Made by a program: the position numbers and the translations under genes. A model generated the notes under the pieces. The model saw nothing but the letters and a program-made list of their open reading frames with translations. It made no database searches and had not been told where the DNA came from. Below are positions 1 through 12,081 of a stretch of 64,000 bases of DNA, piece by piece (positions within the stretch are counted from its first letter, which is position 1; every line of letters starts with the position of its first letter). The stretch is from Mucidula mucida (lineage: Eukaryota > Basidiomycota > Agaricomycetes > Agaricales > Physalacriaceae): contig JADNYV010000004.1 of the NCBI GenBank assembly GCA_015501055.1, positions 558,001 to 622,000 on the forward strand. The letters run 5' to 3'.

Positions 1-500
1 ACTTGCCAACCATAATTGGATGCCATGAGCTCAAGCTGCGCGTTGAAACTCTAATCTGAATCTGGCACGGCAATCGCGTAACCGTTCTCGTCACCTCGCT
101 TTGCTCATTTCCCCACGATCTCGAGGCCGCCTGCGATAGCTGCGAACCTCCCTTGCGTGTGGAAAATCTGGAAACAGATTGAAGGTGCACAAAAAAGTTA
201 TTCATAGTAAGAACTCCTTGTGAGTATTCCTGCGTCAACTTGAATCTCGTCATAGAAACTCCGCTGTTTGTCAGTACATACGTGTGTACAGACGCTACGC
301 GACGGTCAAATTACCAGTGTCTCCGGACCATCTTACTAAGTAGCAGCAGCTTAGAAATAAATTCGCGTCCAATGACCCCTCTTTGACCAAGCAACATCAA
401 TGAACTACCGTTTCGCCTTCTTTGGCCAAATAAGATATGCCTTGTACAGCTATATATTGTGGTAGTCTATTTCTGAACTTGTTCTCTTCAAAGCTTGAAG
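1..500. other. Intergenic, upstream of the SDR gene
   Basis: No coding frame or RNA gene is visible. A TATATA run near 450-456 lies about 50 bases before the SDR start codon at 501 and could be its core promoter. This is inference from position only. Confidence 0.4.
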
Positions 501-1582
501 ATGACGACCTCCCCGAAACAATTGTCCGGCAAAGTTGCCCTCGTCACTAGCGGCGGAACTAGCATGTAGGTGGATGCACACGGGTTGCTCAGCATCTAAT
601 GATGCTTTGTCTGTAGCGGTCTATCGTTGGCTAAAGGTCTCGCTGCGTTTGACGCCAAGGTCTACATCACAGGGCGCAGACTCGAAGTCCTGCAAAGGCC
701 GCTAGCGCCGTGCCAGGCAGTCTAGTTCCGGACGTCTAGTTGTTAGTTGACACCCTTGGGAACCAGCGCTTGAAATTTCATACTTAGCTTACAGATGGAC
801 GTCACCAACGAAGAATCTATATTGAATGGTGCGAAACGCATTGAGCAGGTCGACGGGAAGCTCGATATCCTCGTCAACAAGTGAGTCGACAGACAACCTC
901 GATTCGCGTTGACTGATATGTCCCAAGTGCCGGTATAGGTCACGCCGACCACGACCCACAGTTTGTTCAAAAGAAACTCGCCGCATTCTATGAGAATAAG
1001 GATCCTTTCGAGCCGGAATCATTGGGTGACTGGGTGGCCGTGTTTACCATCAACACCATGGCACCGTTTTCCATGGCCAAGGCATTCACCAACTTACTTG
1101 TCAAGGGCGGCGGGGAGGATAGTACGTCCTCCGTGATCAACATCTCTGCGGGGCTTGGCCGTATGTTGGGGACAGCTGCTATGACGAGCGTCAGTGCACT
1201 TTCAAAGTGACTTCATGTACTGAACACATTGCAAAGTTTTCTTACAACACTTCAAAGGCAGCATTGAACCACTTGACGCGTCCTCTGGCTGCCGATTTCG
1301 GAAAGCGGGGGGTGCCCATCCGTGTTAATGCTCTTGTTCCTGGATTATTTCCCTCCGACGTGGTATCGCCTGAATTCTTCGAGAGCGTGAAGACGACTCC
1401 GGTTACGGGCTTTGTTGCTCTCACTCCCGCCAAGAGAGGTGGCCGGTAAGTTTTTTAGAGGTCCTTAGCGTCACGAGCTGATCGTATCGTGAACTTGCAG
1501 GCCTGATGAGATTGTTGCAGCGATGATGCATCTCACTACGAGTGAGTACACGAATGGGGAGCTTTTGGGGATAGATGGTTAA
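501..1582 (+). CDS. Short-chain dehydrogenase/reductase (classical SDR)
   Basis: NAD(P)-dependent oxidoreductase of the classical SDR family; the substrate cannot be predicted. The N-terminus has the beta1 segment KVALVTSGGTSI, a cofactor loop in which the usual TGxxxGIG is altered (T-S-G-G-T-S-I-G-L). A downstream exon gives the N-A-G motif (NAGIGHADH, around 890-945), and the catalytic Tyr-Lys is in FSYNTSKAAL near 1237-1266. The protein ends at IDG-TAA. Exons read 501-565, 617 onward, 795 onward, then across introns at about 887-928, 1189-1236 and 1449-1500. The second exon is awkward. Either a weak donor at 720 is used, or one A is missing at about 694-697; restoring it gives the more family-like K-A-A-S-A-V-P-G stretch. 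Expected length is about 270 residues. Confidence 0.8.
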
Positions 1583-1732
1583 TCCGTGAAGTTACTGTAC
1601 CTATGATGTCGGCTGTTGCCGGCGCACGGATGTATTTTAATTTACCGGTGTATTCTGGTGTCTTCTGCGTCATTACCTTTCTTGACCTTGTACCCTGATG
1701 AGCGACGTACAGTAGAATCGACTGCACTCGCA

Positions 1733-3295
1733 ATGCGTCGTGTCTTGTTGCAGAAATATCGCTTCATTTTTGGAGTCACTGGTGCCTATGCTCTGCGGCA
1801 TGTCAACATCACTCTCAGCGGTGGGTCTTTCATGGCTAATTCTGCTTTCATATTTACACTGGATTTTGTACTTCAATAGACGATCTTGGTCGTGAGCTTG
1901 AAGGGCGATTTTCGCAGTCGTCAGTCAACTTTTCACCAGGAATAGCTCGTTTCGACAGCCATATTCTGTCCAAGTGCGTTCCCGCCCAAACGACTAATCC
2001 TTCTACTTACTAAGTAACGTCTGACTATCAGGGACCCGGTCGGTCCAGCCCACGTCCAGCAGGCCTCTGCAGTTCTTCCGGACGGACGCGTCTGGTCATT
2101 CTCTTGTCTCGTCGACAATCACCACGGCCATCATACTTCGGGATGGCTGGCGAAGAACTTCATTCCTGCGGCCGTCGGCAAGGTCGCAGCCCTCTTCTCC
2201 AAGACGAAGCCATCTCCAGACGCGCCTGCTTCGTCACCCACGTTCAGGACCATCGACGACAGCATCACGTCCCCGGCAGATCAGAAACCCTTCGGTGAAC
2301 CTCCAGACGAGGAAATCAATGACGAGCTCAGGAACTTGTTCCTAACGGTGGATGCCGATATCATAAACCTCGGCGCAATGCTAGCAATGTCAAACAAGCG
2401 GAGAAGAAATAGTCAGTTACTTTGGAAAGCCGCAGATGGAGTGGAGAACGAGCATGGTACTCCAAACGGTGCAGCCAACGTATTGCAGCCTGCATTGAGT
2501 GGAAGCTCCCTGATCCTCACATTCTTTGACTCAAGAACACAAATTCTGCATGTTGCTACCACTGGAGACACTCGGGCTATCTTTGGCAGGAGTCGAGGTG
2601 ATAAAGGTGGATATGATGTCCAACTGCTTGGGCAGACGCAGCTCGATGCAGACGCGCGTAGAGTCGAGCAGGAACATCCTGGGGAGAGGAGCTTGGTAGA
2701 CAAACAAGGTAACCTATTCGGTGGTGTGAGCCCTCTTCGTGTCTTTGGCATGGCACCGTTGAAGTGGACGAAAGAGGTGAAAGAGAAGATTGGAATGGAT
2801 CAAGAAACGTACTACAACGGTGCTATAGAAGGGAAAGTACTCACGCCGCCGTATCTCACCGCAGAGCCCATTATCACGTCTATTCAAGTCCAAGAGGGCG
2901 ACGTCCTTGTCATGGCTTCCTCCGCTTTATTCCCAACTCCAAACGCACCGCCAATCCAAGACGTTTTCAACGTTGTGGATACCGCTCTACACTCAACAGA
3001 GCGACCTTCACGTCGGCGTGTCACACAGAGCATAGATTTGGTGGACGAGGATGTACCGCCGGAGCTCCGGTTTTCTGGCAGGGCTGTTAATAGCAGCATC
3101 GGGCTCTTCGACACTATCGAGCGTACTTGGAAGAACATATTTTTGAGCGATGACAAGGACGGATGGTTTGAGGATCGGAATCTAGCTACGAAAGTTGTGG
3201 AGGGATTACGTGGAGACAAGGAAGAATTACCTCTCGGAGTGGCACTCTCTGTGGCGGTGTTGGTCTTTGGAAAGATGAATTCTCCTAATAACTAG
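1733..3295 (+). CDS. PTC5/PDP-like PP2C-family protein, probably catalytically degenerate
   Basis: Resembles the mitochondrial PP2C phosphatases of the pyruvate dehydrogenase phosphatase (Ptc5/PDP) group. The start at 1733 gives a basic, hydrophobic N-terminus that could be a mitochondrial presequence. Introns are 1821-1879 and 1974-2031, and the rest is one long exon. Family landmarks are GSSLILTFFD, GDTRAIFG, EQEHPGERS, the L-R-V-F-G-M segment and PPYLTAEPIIT. Key residues differ. The DGHGG motif reads D-N-H-H-G. The metal-binding SDG before LF reads S-S-A (MASSALFP). The last acidic pair before the terminal beta strand is replaced by hydrophobic residues. The frame is intact and about 480 codons long, so it is expressed-looking rather than decayed. 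An inactive, possibly regulatory, phosphatase is the favoured reading. Confidence 0.78.
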
Positions 3296-4942
3296 TGAAA
3301 ACAAATGAAAGTGTATCTCTAATCGATTATCGTATCCATCCACCAGCGCAGCTATGAATGACTCGCTGCTCGTCTTTCAGTAAAGTCTGACTACGATTCG
3401 ATGACAAGAACATCCCAATCCCGAGATGGTGGCGCATTATTCGTCCCGCTAGTCGACCGCAAGGTCACTAGGATAAATGTTTTTTAACGTGCATTGGTCG
3501 GCCCGCCATGTTGGCGAGCCTTAAGCCCGGGGTCCACGACAAGGCCGCACGCGGATGGACGTCGTAGTACAAACGCCACCCTCCCCGAGAAACCGTCCAG
3601 TCTGTGAGAAGTGAATCAGGAGAGATACAACAGGAAGCTCGAGGCATCGCAGAGACGGAGAACGAGATAGAGGCGTAGGCAGAGATAGACCAGAGGAATG
3701 ATAAGCAAGACAACAAGTGAGTTCAGAAACCGCCCAGAGAACCGTCGCAGAGTGTTCATATGTATGTAGGGCCTGTTAGCTTGATCATAGAAGAAGACAA
3801 GAAGCCGCCAACAAGAGAGTACAAAGAGCAGTGTTGAGAGACGACAAGCAAGAAAACGAGTAGCACCGCCAAGAACTTGAGAATCGCCAAAGAGTATTCG
3901 CCTTCAACAGGACGTTTCGCCATGCAGACCATGGAAGGCAGTATGCCACTAGCACGAGAGTATCAGAGCATAAAAAGAAGAAGCAGTTCGGAGCTGAGAA
4001 GGACGAGACTGGACGGTTAAAATCTATAGTGCTTGTTATTCCATCCTTTTATCCTCTAGAGGGCTGGGCGCTGATCAATCTATCAGCGCGTGTAAAGCGC
4101 CTTGTTCTCTTTTGCTCAGTGATTCCTGGCTGTTCACAGTGGGGACACGCTCACACCGGAGAGGGCGCTGCCTCGTGTTGCGACGGAAAGGCGGTAGAGC
4201 TGATCCAGAAAGGCGAAGATTCTGTAAGACGTCGATGTTAAATACAGTAATAGTGGGCAGTGTTCAGAGTCGACACTGTGGCGCGACATACATATATCCT
4301 GACAGTAAAACAGCCATACTTTTCGGCTAGCTAATGGTTCAAGGACTAGGAGAACCAAGTCCTTCAAGGCGTCTCTTGTTCCAAAGGGGAAGAATAAGAG
4401 ACGTCCGTAGCAACATGTTATCAGCAACAGAGTCACCACGTCCATATCACGCACAGCAACTTTTTACAGCGTAACGTCCGAACGCTAGCACTGGAGCGTC
4501 GACATCAGCGGCGAATTCGAATAATGCAGATATCGATAACCATGACTAGTGCCGGGTGTCCTTGATTTTCAACTTCAAATTCCGGATTGTCACCATCGCT
4601 AGTACAAATGAGAAGTCTCAAGTAGTATGGCAGTGAAACTTCAACGTGCAACCCTGTTTCACTCGAAACCCCGTTGCTTTCGAGTGCAGCGGCGAGCGCT
4701 CTAAAGAGTTATGGAGAACGATAGTTGTTGAACGTTGTTGAACCATGATGGCAGGAACCAAATTAACCGTCTCACCTCGGCCTCGCTCTCGGGCGACTCT
4801 CAGAGACTTGCCCGAGGCCCTGATCACCGTAGTCTGCTAAATATAATCTTTGTCTAAAAGTACAATTCCTGTATACTTGCAAGTCCTGTACATAGCTACT
4901 TAAATAAGTGCAAAATCTAAAAGCCAGCTCTTACAACGTTTG
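3296..4942. other. Intergenic, no gene recognised
   Basis: Only short uninformative open frames occur on either strand. From about 3590 to 4020 the plus strand is strongly purine-rich and poor in T, which is unlike the flanks. No repeat, RNA gene or transposon terminus was recognised. Confidence 0.45.
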
Positions 4943-6203
4943 TTATGAAATATCAAGGGTTTGCTGAGATATCCACGTCATCATATCATAGCTTCCACTT
5001 TCGTCCCAATCCCATACCGACAAACTATCACTGGTGTTCCAATCCAAGTAGCCGATCCATCGAGCGTCAAGGACTGAAACGATTTTGGTTATCTCCAAGT
5101 CCCAGTCGCGTTTTGTCCACCAAGGTCCGTTCATGCGCTGCATGATCGCACAATAATGGCCAAGTAAGATGAGGGCGCGAGGTCTCCGTTCTGATAACAA
5201 CGCCATGAACGAATCGCTTGCGAGGATAAGCCAGAAGAACGCGGCGTGCATCTGATAATCAGGATAGAACGAGGCAACCCATGACCTACGCAGGAACGAA
5301 ATAGCGTGCTGATATGTCGCTGAAATCGCCCCATCGCGGACCTCGTCCTGATCGGGTGCCCCACAAATGGGCAAGGGAAGGGTTGAGAGAGATTGAGGAA
5401 ATGGCGGCACGTTGCCGAGTGGTTCGTGTATATCCAGTGGGGCAGCAATCCAAGGGATCATGGGGGCGATGACTCCATGCTGCAAGGTGGACCACCGAGT
5501 CCGGAATGTCGAGGATGAAGTGCGGAGAATACGTAGCCAATCACTCTGCGTGTGAACTGCAGGTGAAGTCGCGAATCCGTAGATACCGATGAGTATTTGG
5601 GATATGAACAAGGTACCATCATCAACATAGCCGGTGGTGTTCGTGGGGACGCTGTTAACAGCTTGGCTGAAGTGAGTGAAGGCGGAGGAGGCATATTTAT
5701 CCGCCATAGGATGATTGGGGTTCAGAGTGTGAAGATGAAGAGCCGAGACGGCGAGGAGTGAATGGAGGAGGAAGGGGTTATCAGTCGAGACTGCAATGCG
5801 AGGTATGATGACCTTCCAGACCTCCAACGCGGACGCCTCTTCGCAGAAAGTATAACAGGTGCTCGTCGTGTATTGATGGATTAGCTCTAGACTCCTCAAG
5901 TCGAGTGATGAAGAAGACATGACGGCCGGAAATGCAGGCATATCATGCGGCGCGGGATGCAGGTTCGAGCGTATGGATTGGCGCGCCTGGGCAGGAGCTG
6001 TGTATGTGCATTTGTCTGCCCAAACGCATTCAATCTCGCGCCGAGTGCAGTTTTTGCAGATCGGCGATGCTTCGTCGCACTGAGAGAGCGAGATGTAAGC
6101 GAATAGGCAGGGACACAAACGAAGGAGTCCTCGCCTTAACTTTACGACGCCGGCATGTCTTGCATCCGGTGCGCGACTTGTTGTGTGGGCGAATAGGTGC
6201 CAT
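4943..6203 (-). CDS. Zn2Cys6 transcription factor with fungal_trans_2-type C-terminal half
   Basis: A fungal binuclear zinc-cluster DNA-binding regulator. The start at 6203 (M-A-P-I-R-P-H-N-K-S-R-T) is followed directly by the cluster C-K-T-C-R-R-R-K-V-K, an intron at 6080-6134, and then CDEASPICKNC plus EIECVW. The six cysteines have canonical C-X2-C-X6-C spacing only if the intron starts with GC at 6134, so a GC-AG intron is inferred; the nearby GT donor would remove two residues from the finger. The long second exon has the HQYTTSTCYTF motif and the HSLLAVSALHL helix typical of UPC2/sterol-regulator-like and other PF11951 proteins. About 400 residues in all. Targets are unknown; no clear cluster neighbour points to a pathway. 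A TATATATA element lies some 30 bases upstream on the coding strand. Confidence 0.85.
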
Positions 6204-9200
6204 ATCTGAATGACTTGTTCTACGGAACGGCTTATATATACACGCCTTCCATGTTTGAATTTAAGCAGCGCCCGGTCAACGCAGCCAAAAACGTAACCAG
6301 TCCCCAATCAGGACACAGATGATGTGGTATAGAAACCGCCAAGGTGCCCCCGAGTAATCAGGAATGGCCACTGCATTGAATTCGTTTTGCAAATTATTGG
6401 TAGGCATTCTGGTCGCCTCGGAAGTTCTGACTTTGAACGCCAGCCTATGAGATGCATAAGTCCTATATATAGATTCCCAATCGCGAGCGCATTATTGAGA
6501 GTTGAGGTATGTCGCCACTTCGAGTCGACGTGCCAAGTTCAGATCATCAGCAATTGTTTGGCCAAGTGTTCTCAAGGCGCACCCAGAGTGCAGCATTGAC
6601 GTAGTCGTAGAATAGATCGTTCTACACTTCCCGAACTCAGTACAATTAGGCGTTGAAGGATGATGATGGTTGTGGCCGAAGCATATGTTTTCGACACGAC
6701 GTCCCTGTGGTGAGATCTGCTCGGGGGGCATTAACGTGAGCCCGACCCAATAACCCTGTAAAGTCAAGCACCACTCCTCGGAGAGCCTGTGGGGAGCGCT
6801 AGACATATGTAGACCAGGGTTCCGGGAATATACCAACCCTTATGTCAAGAATCAATGGGAACAGAGTAGCACGATTTCCCTGTAACACCTAAATGTCATC
6901 ATGCGGGTGGTGTACACAGCACGTACCTATATGACGATGGCCGGATGTTACAGACCGATTTATACAGAAACGGATCCAGATGTGAGGCAGGCAAGTGGCT
7001 CAAGAGGACAGCGCTATGAGTGCAAGTGAGTGTCGCAGTGGTCATCGGTTGCCATCTAGCTATGCCTGGGTTTCAAAACCGTGAAGATGAAGACAATTCA
7101 ATACGATTGCCTCCCAAAAAGCATATCTGTCGTGGTCTGCGGACGTGAAAGCCTCATCAGCCGATCTACCGTGGAACTGAGCATCAATACAGCAGGAAAC
7201 TGTATTCATCCAACAAGTCAACAGGCCGGAGTTCGACGTTCTACTCTCCATATATATCAGAAGCACCGGCTGGCGTCCCATATGAATTGGATCTTCCTGG
7301 GTATCAGGGTGAACGGATTAGGAAGACGCTCAGAAGAACAGGGGATAGGTGGTGATAGCTACATCGTGGTTATTCATGCTCGATTGTCCTTCAAAACAAC
7401 ACAAGGAAAGGTACCTTTAAAAAATCTGGGGTACTTCGTCCGATGTGGTCCGTCTGGGGATGGTATGTCAGTACACCAGGTCATTAATTAAGAAGCAGCT
7501 GGCCTCCTCATCGCGGCCGCCAAAACAGAAGATGTAGCAGAGGGTGTTAAGATTCATCAACGGTCGGCAAGTTCCATACTGAAGAGCGTCTTTGATGTTT
7601 CAACGGACTGACTTCTATCTGTGTTTTGGGAATACGCAATTTTAGGTGGCGACGAAGTGAGAGATTTCAGGCGCCGCCATAAGTCGAAACTTCAAGCGGC
7701 GACACTCAGTCCTCCTATTTTTGGGATACGTTTGTCGCTCACCGAGTAATAGTATCGTCTCTGTTCGGATAATCGGCAGTCCCGACTTACAGGTTCAGGT
7801 CACGATACCGCTACACAGTAGAGACTCGACACGTATTTTGAAGGACAAAAGTCGGAGCTCAAAAGTCGGAACGGTTAATACAGACCGCACACCTGGTGGA
7901 GCTTGAACACGCTAGAGAAGTAACGAGACTTCTATAGTTGAGGATGATTGTAAATGTGGTACCTGACGCGCGAACTGTTGCAGTCAGTTGGCCACACATT
8001 CAAATTGACGACATCGGCGCCATTGTCTCTCTGGGTACTGTGTAATTGGTCTGATGGTCCCATGTACATTGTACACTTCGTTCCGCCTGAGTTTGAGAGG
8101 GCCAAACTAGGCAGATAATCCGAAACAGCGGCGGGTTCCGACTAACCAGGAGGCCACACTCGCCATTTTTTCCCGACAACTGAAGACATTCGCTTAGAGT
8201 ATGGCGCGCTCAAGCGCACCGGTCGAAATTGCGTTGATTAGCGAATGAGTGGAGGTCACGTAGTGGGAGGACGCAGAGGCGCGATCATTCGGCTATTGCC
8301 GGGCTTTTCCCCTACGACGACCATCTCCTCAATTCGACTTGAAGTCTTGGACGACGCTGCAACCCGGGGATCTCGCGCCACCTCTTGTGTAACATTGAAT
8401 GCTACCTATGCAGACGTATCTGTAATCTGTTTCTTGGCCGGTCAGCCCGCTGTCAACATTTTCAAAATCCGTGTCAAAGTTTACCGTAGGCTGTGATTGT
8501 CGACTTCTCTGTAGCGTTCACGTCGGAGCCTTCCGACGCCTCTAGCGCTCTACTTTACGTCTCCTTGGCGCCCAGAAAGGACCAGGAGTATCCAGCATTC
8601 TTAGTAAATTCCCTACGGAGGGTCTACTGTCGAAGACTCAGTCAGCAGAGCGGGTCATCTCTACCTCGTCTCGAGAACAAATTGGTCGACTTTTCTGTGG
8701 CTTGCGGATCTTCGAATTTTCCGTGTCTATAGGCTCTTTCTCTTGATCCTTGGGCTCACATATTCTGATGATGCACTTAGCTTGATCCGTGTGGCCAGCA
8801 CTGGCAGAACCCTTTTCGTCCTATTGCTTCGCAGTTCATATCACTCCTGGCTAGCGCCATCTCGGAGACCTTGTCAGTGCTCTGCATAGACTATCTGGAT
8901 ACAGGGCCAATGTACTATGTGGGTCTCTCTCTTATCATGGACTTGCACTCGGATGCGCGGTCCTGGATGAACCATTGCTTGGCACAAATTTTCAAGTTTG
9001 AACAAGACGGCTAGCCACGGCCCACCGGAGCGCGTACCTACTTCCTTGGAGCTACGGTATACACTGTATAGGTCGAGTCTTACCGCGTTCTACTTGGTCG
9101 ATCCTCGTTATCTAGGTAGTATACCAATCATCACGACTGCAAAGGTCCTGTCGCATATGATAACTCCTGGATCGGATTGCTGCCTTTCGATTTTCGTGTC

Positions 9201-9907
9201 CGATCCTTGATCAATCAGTTCTTTCTGTGCAACGGGCACACTTAGCATCCTCAACCTCCCGTCCTGACCAAAGGATGTTGGATGTTTACCCCTTCTGCTC
9301 CCGGTGTGAGTTCTTAACCTTCGCGTGAACTACAGTAACGGGCATCTTAGAGGTCGACTTACGCAGGAGGACCTTGTCTCAATTTGGCGCAAGAGTTCTT
9401 GGGAAAAAACCTAATAGGCGAATCAAAACGTTGATATCAAGGAGTACTCACATAATCCATAATAGCTAGAACTCGCTAGAGGGTCGCCGGATTATTGGCT
9501 TACCTGTGACAAAACAGAACTTGAAAACATCAATACAAGTGTTCAGCTCGAGAACCTCATAGTAGCCAGTGAATAGAGAATTCTCTCTGTGTGTTCGAGC
9601 TGAAATTTGCGGAGACTCAGGTCATCTTAGCGCGATAACCAGCTATAGCAATTACATTCATAAGCAGCCACTGGTGGAGGAGAATGAAGTTATTCGTTGG
9701 GCCCATTCATATATTGCTACTGTTACGAAGTTGGCGTTTCCTACCGGAGAAGATGCTTAACGAACCGTCGACGCTTTATGTACGAAGTTTGTACAGTGGT
9801 AGCACGAAATTTGGGAGTTGGGTTTGAGTTTGTTGAAGACAGTCAATAAACAGACCATATTAATTGATCCGAAATTCGGCCCCTGCTCTTCATCGTCATT
9901 CTCATCC
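6204..9907. other. Gene-poor stretch of 3.7 kb
   Basis: No protein family is recognisable on either strand and only short open frames occur. Two similar segments of about 75 bases begin at 8499 and 8686 (both start with GTCGACTT followed by TCTGT). They suggest an old, diverged duplication or a decayed repeat. No long terminal repeat, inverted repeat or reverse-transcriptase motif could be shown. Confidence 0.4.
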
Positions 9908-10963
9908 ATGAACGCGTCTCGAACTGACCTACTCGCCTGGCTGAACGAGCTCCTCCAGCTCAACTACACCAAGGTCGAGCAATGCGGGACAGGTGGCGCA
10001 TACTGCCAGATCATCGACTCTATCTACGGTGCGCGCGATTCTCTCGATGCTGTCTGCGATGAGCACCTGATTTGGTGATTTTTTCTCCTTTTCTTTCTCT
10101 TCCATTTCCTCGTACGATGCACTGCAGGCGACTTGCCCATGCAGCGAGTGAAGATGATGGCCAAGCACGAGTACGAATTTATCGCGAATTTCAAGGTCCT
10201 GCAGACAGTGTTCAAGACAAAGAAGATTGACAAGGTGCCGTTTCCTTTACATATCCCTCTTTCACTGCCGTCTCACGTAGCCTGTTGAAGCCGATACCCG
10301 TAGAGAAACTCGTAAAATGCAAAATGCAGTACGTGATTGCCCGCCCCTCCCCGTCCGTCTTCAACCCATAAATATCAAAGGGACAATCTCGAGTTCTTAC
10401 AGTGGATCAAGCGCTTTTGGGATTCCAACTACGGCGGGGGCGCCTACGATGCCGTCGCCCGGCGAAAGGGCGCCCCGGCAGACCCGCCTGCAACTGTCGC
10501 GCCGCTTTCCGCCGGCAAAGCGAACCTTGGCGTAGGCGCGGGCCGCGCCGGTGGGCGGACACCTATCAGCGGCCACAGATCGGCGTCGACACAACCCAAC
10601 GAAGCGGTGCAGCTGCTGCAGACGCAGGTCAAGGACCTTAGTGCGCATTTGGAGGGTCTGGAAAAGGAACGAGACTTTTACTTTGAGAAGGTGCGACTGT
10701 CTTCTTCTCCTTCTGCTTCTGATGTATGCTGAATGTGCGATGGGTACGCTAGTTGAGGGATATTGAGATTCTTGTGCAGACACAGATGGAGGTTCTTGAA
10801 GGAGAGGGCAAGGACGATGTGACTTTGAGAGACATCCAGAAGATTCTGTATTCAACCGAGGTGCGTCTTTTATCTCCAGCGCAATTGGTTAATGTGCTTA
10901 GCCTTCCGATAGGAAGGATTCGAAGTGCCAGAAGGCCAGCCGGATGATGAGGAGACTTTCTAA
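9908..10963 (+). CDS. EB1/Mal3-family microtubule plus-end-tracking protein
   Basis: Binds growing microtubule plus ends and recruits other tip proteins. Six exons are readable: 9908-10028, 10128-10234, 10291-10328, 10381-10690, 10753-10860 and 10913-10963. The N-terminal calponin-homology domain is clear (SRTDLLAWLNELLQLNY, CQIIDSIYGDLPMQRVK, DNLEFLQWIKRFWDSNY). It is followed by a low-complexity basic linker (A/G/P/S/R-rich), and then the coiled-coil EB homology domain (HLEGLEKERDFYFEKLRDIE). The protein ends in an acidic tail, P-D-D-E-E-T-F, resembling the EEY/F tail through which EB1 proteins bind CAP-Gly domains. Length is about 250 residues, normal for the family. The start is the methionine after CTCATCC; an upstream in-frame extension exists but is unlike the family. 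Confidence 0.95.
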
Positions 10964-12081
10964 TATTGTTGTGCAGCACTTGGCTAGCGCGAAGCGTATA
11001 CTTTACTCGTCCATTTACACTTTCCATTTGGTCTCTTTGATAATCACCACCGATAAGTCACCTCTTCGCGATTTCAACTTCTGGTCCTCACATTCTCATG
11101 CTTGAGCGAAGAAATACTCAACACCTTCGAACCCATTAGAAGCTTCGAACTATATGAAATGAAATTGCTTTGTACCTTCCAGGTTGTGCACGGTGCCAAT
11201 ACAAAGGGAATCAAGGCAAGCCTCAAGGAAGGACTATTCAAGAGTATGGAACCGAGAGCAAAAGCTGTTATACATTATCATTGAACCTCGACGCTCCTCC
11301 TCATTGCTCGCCTGGATGATCTGGCGCAACAACGTTAACATCTGAAAATGCCTATACCATAATACTGGACGAAATAATGCCGCTGTACTCGCCCCAAGGT
11401 CCTTCAGTCATTGAAGATCCAACATAAACGAAGCCAAAAAAGAGCACCCACATTCTGCAGGTCTGCTTTGCTTTTGTTAGTAGCTGAATCATACTCTATA
11501 TAAGCGAGGGCATCTTCTCCCCAACAGTTCTTATTGCTGGAACCGTTTGAGGACTTGAAAAACTCGACACGTACCTGCAAGTTCTTGCGCATCAGAATTC
11601 CAATAGTCTCCCATAGCGTACATGTCAAGTCAGCAAGCCAGGTCCTGAGAATTGACGCCACTGTTATGTCGCCTGTCTTTGTTGCACTTGACTGTGCGAT
11701 AGAAATCAGTACGACATGGCGCAATGAGATACATATACACCAGGCATGTTCTGGCGATAGTAATCCAGTTGACAACGATTATCAGTTTGATAGCCCGTGG
11801 ACGACGGTCGCAGTGCCATGAAATCATGGCTAGATAGACTCGTATCACCTTATATGAGCTTCAAGTTCTGCGCGAAAGAGAGGAATAGTCAGAATAATCT
11901 CATCTCGGCATTTTCAAACTGATTCCGTCATGATTCAGAGCTGTTAATCAAAGGTACAGTACATGGGCTTCTACCTGTGAAGCATGTCTCAGTTAAACCT
12001 CAGAGAGTGAGATGTCCATCTAGAGAAGAAGTATCAGAGCTAGGAGAGAAACCCTAACCCCACTTGTTCTCTTTCGCCACC
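10964..12081. other. Intergenic between EB1 and ssr4, no gene recognised
   Basis: About 1.1 kb with scattered short open frames on both strands, none matching a known family. The last 100 bases are presumably the ssr4 promoter. Confidence 0.4.

Noticed and set aside
8245..9210. Gypsy-type retrotransposon remnant
   Set aside because: One short frame vaguely recalls an RNase H segment, but no reverse-transcriptase, integrase, primer-binding site or terminal repeat could be shown.
10397..10855. 152-codon minus-strand frame over the EB1 gene
   Set aside because: Antisense to the EB1 linker and coiled-coil exons; composition mirrors the plus-strand codons.
11404..11848. Possible membrane-protein exons on the minus strand
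   Set aside because: Hydrophobic stretches occur, but no splice set or family signature could be assembled.
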